Source of the DNA: Ephemerocybe angulata
Taxonomy: Eukaryota; Basidiomycota; Agaricomycetes; Agaricales; Psathyrellaceae
Assembly: GCA_013368325.1 (NCBI GenBank)
Contig: JAACJK010000110.1
Location: 1-64,000 of the forward strand
DNA length: 64,000 nt
Direction: 5' to 3'
The notes below the pieces were generated by a model. That model saw only the letters and a program-made list of their open reading frames with translations, searched no databases and was not told the origin of the DNA. This document shows positions 59,701-64,000 of the stretch, in pieces (positions within the stretch are counted from its first letter, which is position 1; each line of letters starts with the position of its first letter). The translations under genes and the position numbers were made by a program.

Positions 59701-59824
59701 GAGTGGAGTGGGGAAGAGGAGGGAAAATAAGGCAGCAAAAAGAAAAGGAAAAAACAAGAATGTGGAGATGTAGACAGGATGAAGAAATTTAGATGGGGAA
59801 TGGGTGGAAAGGTTGAGAGGAGAA
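53775..59824. other. 6-kb gene desert between membrane protein and bHLH 2
   Basis: No protein block that I recognise occurs in 6 kb, against an average of one gene per 2-3 kb elsewhere. Open frames reach only about 130 codons (for example 56650-57048 +), and their residues do not look selected. 58.7-59.8 kb is AT- and purine-rich and is probably the 3' region of the bHLH 2 transcript. No terminal repeats, reverse transcriptase or transposase motif is visible. I cannot tell regulatory DNA, a noncoding RNA gene or decayed sequence apart. Confidence 0.5.
53942..54014. promoter_or_regulatory. Cluster of CRE/bZIP-type sites upstream of the membrane-protein gene
   Basis: GCGTGACG occurs at 53942-53949 and 53957-53964, and the full palindrome TGACGTCA (CRE/ATF consensus) at 54007-54014. 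They lie 170-240 bp before the start codon of the gene at 53774 (reverse strand), where an upstream activating region would be expected. The sites are seen; regulation by a bZIP factor is inference. Confidence 0.45.
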
Positions 59825-60923
59825 TCAATAGCCGTTCTCTGACGCCGATGGGCTGGAGTGCTCCGATGGCGGGAGCTGCCCCTTGACGGAGGTGAGCGAG
59901 TGGCCGCTCGCGGCTCCCTCTGGTGGAGGGGAGATGGGCTTCGAAGCCTCAGCCAAATGACTGGGAGAGGGAGTGTTGTTGGCGTTTGTGTGGAGAGAGA
60001 TCTTCTCGTTAATGGCGCGTAAACGCTCCATCTCTCCTTCGAGCGCGTTGAGTCGGAGCTGTAGCTCCCTGTTCGCAGTGTCGAGAGCCACGATATGGGC
60101 CGTGGCTAAAGGAAGCGACATGAATGAGTTGGCTAATCATATAGCCAGAACGGTAATTTACTCACCTCGTTCCAGCAGTGAAACCTTGCTGCTCTTCTGA
60201 TTTGTGGGAGGGAGAACGTCCTTCAACTTCGCGTAGCCGTCGCGCAACTCGTCGCGTCGACGTTGTTCAGCCTCTATCCTCTGGCGGCGTGTAGCCTCCT
60301 TTCTGGAGTGCGCAAGGTTCTCCACATATGGCATGCCCATGTTATCTTCGTCGTCTGAGTCGTGAGAACGACCGCGTCTTCGCCCTGCAGAGCTTGTTGG
60401 AGAGGGGGTAGGGTTGTAGCGGATGCTTCTGTGTACGAGGCTGTTCGCACGCGATGAGGATGGGGAATTGGCACCGCTGCTGTTGGAATGGTGGTATAGT
60501 CCGTCTGCTGAGGTTTCCGAACCTGACACGGGTGGGGAAAGCGGCCCATACATATTATCTGGGCTGGGGGGCGTGGGCGTGCCGGAAGCCAATGGCAGGG
60601 AGCCATGAGGCGGCGACGCAGAATACACGTTGCCTCCTTGGTAGTGTCCCGGTGCGATCAGACCAAGGTTTTGGTAGGGTGCGACACCCTGCTGTAAGTC
60701 AATTTGGCCTGAAGGCACGAGAAAAAGATTATCGGATGAACACGAGTCAGGAAATGAGAAACATACCCCCACGCGTCTGGGGGGCGTGTTGCCCCACCGG
60801 GTACGACATTGGGACGCCGTAGCCCATGTTATACGCAGCGTCGTCCGTGCCATAGTAGTAGTTCGTTCCGGGTATGGCGTTCGTGTCGTCGGCCATAGGG
60901 TGATTGTGGTTTTGGTGGTCCAT
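59825..60923 (-). CDS. bHLH transcription factor, paralogue 2
   Basis: Second bHLH protein, clearly related to the gene at 50494. The start region MDHQNHNHPMADDTNAIPGT and a Tyr/Gly/Pro-rich activation-like part (PTPPSPDNMYGPLSPP, SSRANSLVHRSIRYNPTPSP) are followed by an acidic DDEDN patch. The bHLH then comes: RIEAEQRRRDELRDGYAKLK, loop DVLPPTNQKSSKV, SLLERATAHIVALDTANREL, and a coiled coil RLNALEGEMERLRAINEKIS. Its C-terminal tail (HTNANNTPSPSHLAEASKPI to SASENGY) is much longer than in copy 1, which stops soon after the coil. The basic region has the same Arg in place of the usual first His. About four exons; the intron after LLER is shared with copy 1. ATG at 60923, TGA at 59825-59827. 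Confidence 0.9.
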
Positions 60924-61799
60924 CTCGCGTGGCCGTCGTGGTCGTGCTCGGTGAAGAGAGAGGGGAGTTCGTGGATGAAGTCGTGGCAGGGAACGAGCGC
61001 GGTCGTGAAAGAGAAAAGGGTCGTAAGCGAAGAAAGCGAAGAAGAGGAGCGAAAAGCAAAGGGGAGAGAAGAGCGAGACGGTGGCAGAGACCAAAGGTTT
61101 ACGCCACCCCAATTCCGTCAGTTGATATCTCGCTTGTTTGGTTCTTTCAACACCAACAACTGCCTTTCCCGCATCTCTTCTCTGTCTTTATATCTCTTCT
61201 ACACAAGCTACATCCGCTGTCATTCACTAGTCTAATTGTTGCTGTACACCGTAGTCTAGTTTCTCGCCGCCATCGCAACTGGTGATCCTGTGCCGCGGCC
61301 ATAATAGATTCGTAGCCTGCTGGTTTCCTGCGCGATGACGAGCGACCCCGCCGGATATCGAATAATGAATTCAAGATTAGGCGCGACAATCTGGTTGAGC
61401 AAGCAGGGGCAGGCTTGAATGAAGCGCGCCTTCCTTCTTTAGCCGGCGTTCCCACCCCTGCAGCCCAACTTGGCATCGCCGCCGTGATTCTTCCCCTGGT
61501 TATGACCGGCTGAGCTCGTCGTTCTCCACGTCGTCCACCCCCACGACTCCGTCGCCGTCGCCGTCGGTGCCAGCATACTCCACGATCTCACCGTAGACTT
61601 GGTTGTTCTGCAGGTTCATTTTGCCGTTACGTACGTTGCGTTCGACAATTGGGCTTCGCTTCGCCTTCTCCAACTAACATGCTCGGTCAGGAATTTTAAT
61701 GATTGCTAGTGGTCTAAACTTCTGGGATAGCAGGCTGCAATACAATACCGGCCATTCATACTAGCGCAGCAGTCGGGCTCGAAAGCATCCAAGTTTATC
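60924..61799. other. Divergent promoter region, with a possible small reverse-strand exon
   Basis: 876 bp lie upstream of bHLH 2 and of the plus-strand gene at 61800. Around 60950-61080 the plus strand is very purine-rich (GAAAGAGAAAAGG), probably the pyrimidine-rich leader of bHLH 2 seen from the other side. A candidate exon at 61500-61673 is listed separately. Confidence 0.4.
61500..61673 (-). CDS. Possible terminal exon of a small unidentified protein
   Basis: Reading the reverse strand from a TTAG acceptor (just above 61673), the frame gives LEKAKRSPIVERNVRNGKMN, continues LQNNQVYGEIVEYAGTDGDG and ends in an acidic DDVENDELSRS before TAA at 61500-61502. The residue pattern looks like protein: a charged helix, then an Asp-rich end. 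An internal ATG at 61619 would give 39 aa. I could not find a 5' exon that joins in phase between here and the divergent gene at 61800, so it may be chance. Confidence 0.25.
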   Translation of the reverse strand: MEKAKRSPIVERNVRNGKMNLQNNQVYGEIVEYAGTDGDGDGVVGVDDVENDELSRS

Positions 61800-64000
61800 A
61801 TGTCAAGCGGTGTTCACCCCAACGACACGCCCCGTTCATCCCTGCTCTCCAATTCCCCGCCGACCGTGCAGTCTCCAACATGGAAGCAACCAAAGGCCCC
61901 TTTACCTCCCCATCGTCTAGCAAAGCTCGCCAATGCCCTCGGTGTATCGACTCCCATTCCTGCCAGCTTGAACCATCCGTCGGGCGCGTCTTCATTTATG
62001 TCCCGGTCCTTCTCAGAGTCCGCGGGCCCTCCAGACCATCTTAGGCGGTCTCCCACCCCTTCAGCAGCATCCTCCATGGGATATGGACCCTCGGCGTCAT
62101 CAACATCCAAGTTTTTGCTCCATGTTATTCCCCCAACCCACCTTCCCCATGACTCTGACGCTTCTAACGACTCTGACATGACTCCCCCGCCATCGAACGC
62201 CTCAGGATACCACACACAGTTTCGTCGGGGCACCCTGGTCCCCGTCCACCCCACGCTGCATGGTCAATTGGGTGCCATAGCCAAGGAATATGCCCTACCG
62301 AGTACAGCGGGTCTTGTTCTATATCTGGTCACTTCAGGAACTGCAAGTGGCGTACAGAGTCCCATCAGCCCTGGTATGAAGTCCCCCATGTTTGACGACG
62401 ACGAGATGCACGAGCCAGGACCGCGCCTATCCGACGACATATGGCGGCATCTATGGAACAGAGTGGTGCAGGCCGAGCAGCGGGAAGGAAACATGCTCCC
62501 ATCAAGAAGCCCAACACCCCTCACGTTGGGTGCACATTCAACTCCTTTCCTCTCGCGAGATTACAACGGTAATCTCCGCCCACCGCAATCCCCTGGCCTG
62601 TCCCCGATCTCGCCGCGGCCCGCATATGGCTTCGATCGAACCCCGTCGCCACCGTCTTCCATATCCGACCTGCGTTCAAATTCAAAATCCGCCCCGCCCT
62701 CGAGCGCCTCTGCCCAATCCGACTTCGATGCCAACACTCCGGACACCTCCATTAACGGCCATGCTATGCGAGCAGACTCCCTCGACCTCCCTGGTCTGAA
62801 CTCGCCGTCGCTTATCCCAATTCTCGCCAAGGTCGAGTTCGACATTGATCGACGGAAAGCAGGCTGGTATGAACCCTGGATACGGAGTCGCAAGGCAAAT
62901 CATGCGAAGAGGTCTAGGAGTAGGAAGAGCAGCAACGTTACCGAGGCGGAGGAGGAGGGAAGCAAGGAGAAGGAGCGAGTGCCAGCCATACCCTTGCTCA
63001 TTGGACGAAAAGAAACATCCAGCCCCCTCGGTATGGAGTTGTCTGATCCGTCGAAAGTGTTGGAAACGGAAGAGTTTGAAGAAGACTCTTCCCTGGCGGC
63101 TGCTGGCTACGAGCAATTAAGCGACACTCAGGAAGGAGATTCGGATTCTGAGAACGACGACAACGATTTGGACCATTTCGCCGAGGATACGACGGCGCGG
63201 GTGTCTTCTATTGTTAGCAAGCAGGACCCCCTGGAGGATGTCTTCGGTTCGGATGCGGATACGTGGTCAGAGATGAAGGGGGAGCGACGCACAACGCACG
63301 AATTCAACCCGGAGGTCGTTAATCTGGCGCTTACACCGAGCGAGCTCGACGAAGAGATGTTTAACTCTCAGGAACAGGATGAAAACGATACCAGTCGCTA
63401 TACCACGAAGGAAGAGGAGGAGGTTCGAGAGCTGCTAGATCGCATGTCCCAGAGTGGAAACACTACACCCGATCTCTTTGCCTCCTTCTCGCCTGAGAGT
63501 CTCAGCAAGAAGATTCCTCCACCTTTGGTCCTCGTTCCCAACTCCGGCCCCCAGAATGTTGTCGCTGCTGAACCCAGTCCATACCCCACCGCAGCCACGA
63601 CAGGAGCGAAGCTGGCATATCTCGATTCCCCAGACAATCAGTCAGATTTAGATGCGGATGAGAACATAGAGTACCGATCCAAGAGCCCTAGTGCCGACTC
63701 GGAGAAGCGGTCTGGTGCGCTGTTTGAAGACCTTGACCTTGGTTTGGACCCCGCGGAAGATGTGAGCCTGTCGTATTTTCTCCGAGAATCCTTCTAACCA
63801 CATACCTGGGGCACAGTACGATTACGATGACGATGTAAACGACCGGAGAAAAAGCCAGATTGCCATGAGCGCACAACTGGACGAGATCGAAAGGGTGAAG
63901 CCCATTCCTTTTCTGACTCGGTCGCAGTAAAGGGAAGCTGACCACGCTTTCAGACACTTGCACAACTATCACCCCGAATTCTGAATAATAATGATCTCGA
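61800..64000 (+). CDS. Unrecognised fungal protein, truncated by the window end
   Basis: A long first exon from ATG 61800 encodes over 650 residues, then a GTGAGC donor near 63760 (inside PAED), an exon at about 63817-63890 (DYDDDVNDRRKSQIAMSAQL) and a third exon from about 63960 (TLAQLSPRILNNN) running off the edge. The early part is Ser/Pro-rich and disordered with a small conserved-looking core: KFLLHVIPPTHLP, then FRRGTLVPVHPTLHGQLGAI and AKEYALPSTAGLVLYLV, later PRLSDDIWRHLWNRVVQAEQ, and SLIPILAKVEFDIDRRKAGW before YEPWIRSRK. I recall these blocks from unannotated Agaricomycete proteins but know no function. Acidic segments follow (DSDSENDDNDLDHF). Taking the in-frame TAA after SYFLRESF as the end is the alternative; the splice signals argue against it. 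Confidence 0.8.

Noticed and set aside
1..64000. CRISPR array, prophage, integron or operon-type defence system
   Set aside because: Introns throughout and eukaryotic protein families exclude a prokaryotic origin; the only long direct repeat array has 146-188-bp units without spacers.

Overview
The window looks like nuclear DNA of a filamentous basidiomycete, most likely an Agaricomycete. Genes are dense, sit on both strands and are cut by many introns of about 50-65 nt with GT...AG ends and CTNAC-like branch sites. Several proteins belong to families I know only from mushroom-forming fungi. A fungal HET-C gene is present. I see no prophage, CRISPR, rRNA, convincing tRNA or intact transposon. 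Gene structures were read by eye from splice signals and conserved protein blocks, so exon borders in the large genes are approximate.

Left part (1-10.5 kb), accessory in character: two lineage-specific genes that grew by in-frame exon duplication (1538-2307 and 3231-5983), a reverse-strand orphan resembling degenerate nucleotidyltransferase-like proteins (6180-7040), and a 2.2-kb minisatellite of 188- and 146-bp units (about 7572-9740). Two perfect short hairpins and a 59-aa membrane microprotein gene (10458-10753) follow.

Core part (10.8-48.2 kb), housekeeping: USP39/Sad1 splicing factor (-), Rsm22 mitoribosome assembly factor (+), mitochondrial uL1m (-), Fab1/PIKfyve lipid kinase (-), COP9 signalosome subunit 2 (+), mitochondrial mL40 (-), two tandem paralogous SAM methyltransferases (+,+) from a segmental duplication, TAF2 carrying three C-terminal bromodomains (-), LTV1 ribosome biogenesis factor (+), HET-C with a long Gly/Tyr-rich repeat tail (+), Mediator subunit 11 (+) and tubulin cofactor A (-). 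Three head-to-head pairs share short intergenic promoters: USP39/Rsm22, Fab1/CSN2 and TAF2/LTV1.

Right part (48.2-64 kb), gene-poor: two paralogous bHLH transcription factor genes (50494-51507 and 59825-60923, both -) flank an orphan multi-pass membrane protein gene (52621-53774, -) and about 6 kb with no recognisable gene. The window ends inside an unrecognised fungal gene (61800 onward, +).

The genes mostly serve separate basic processes: mitochondrial translation (Rsm22, uL1m, mL40), transcription (TAF2, Med11, bHLH pair), splicing, endolysosomal lipid signalling, protein turnover control, ribosome export and tubulin folding. I found no operon-like system. The most unusual points are the recent exon-plus-intron duplication, the triple-bromodomain TAF2 with an apparent AT-AG first intron, the higher-order minisatellite, and the bHLH pair around a gene desert.
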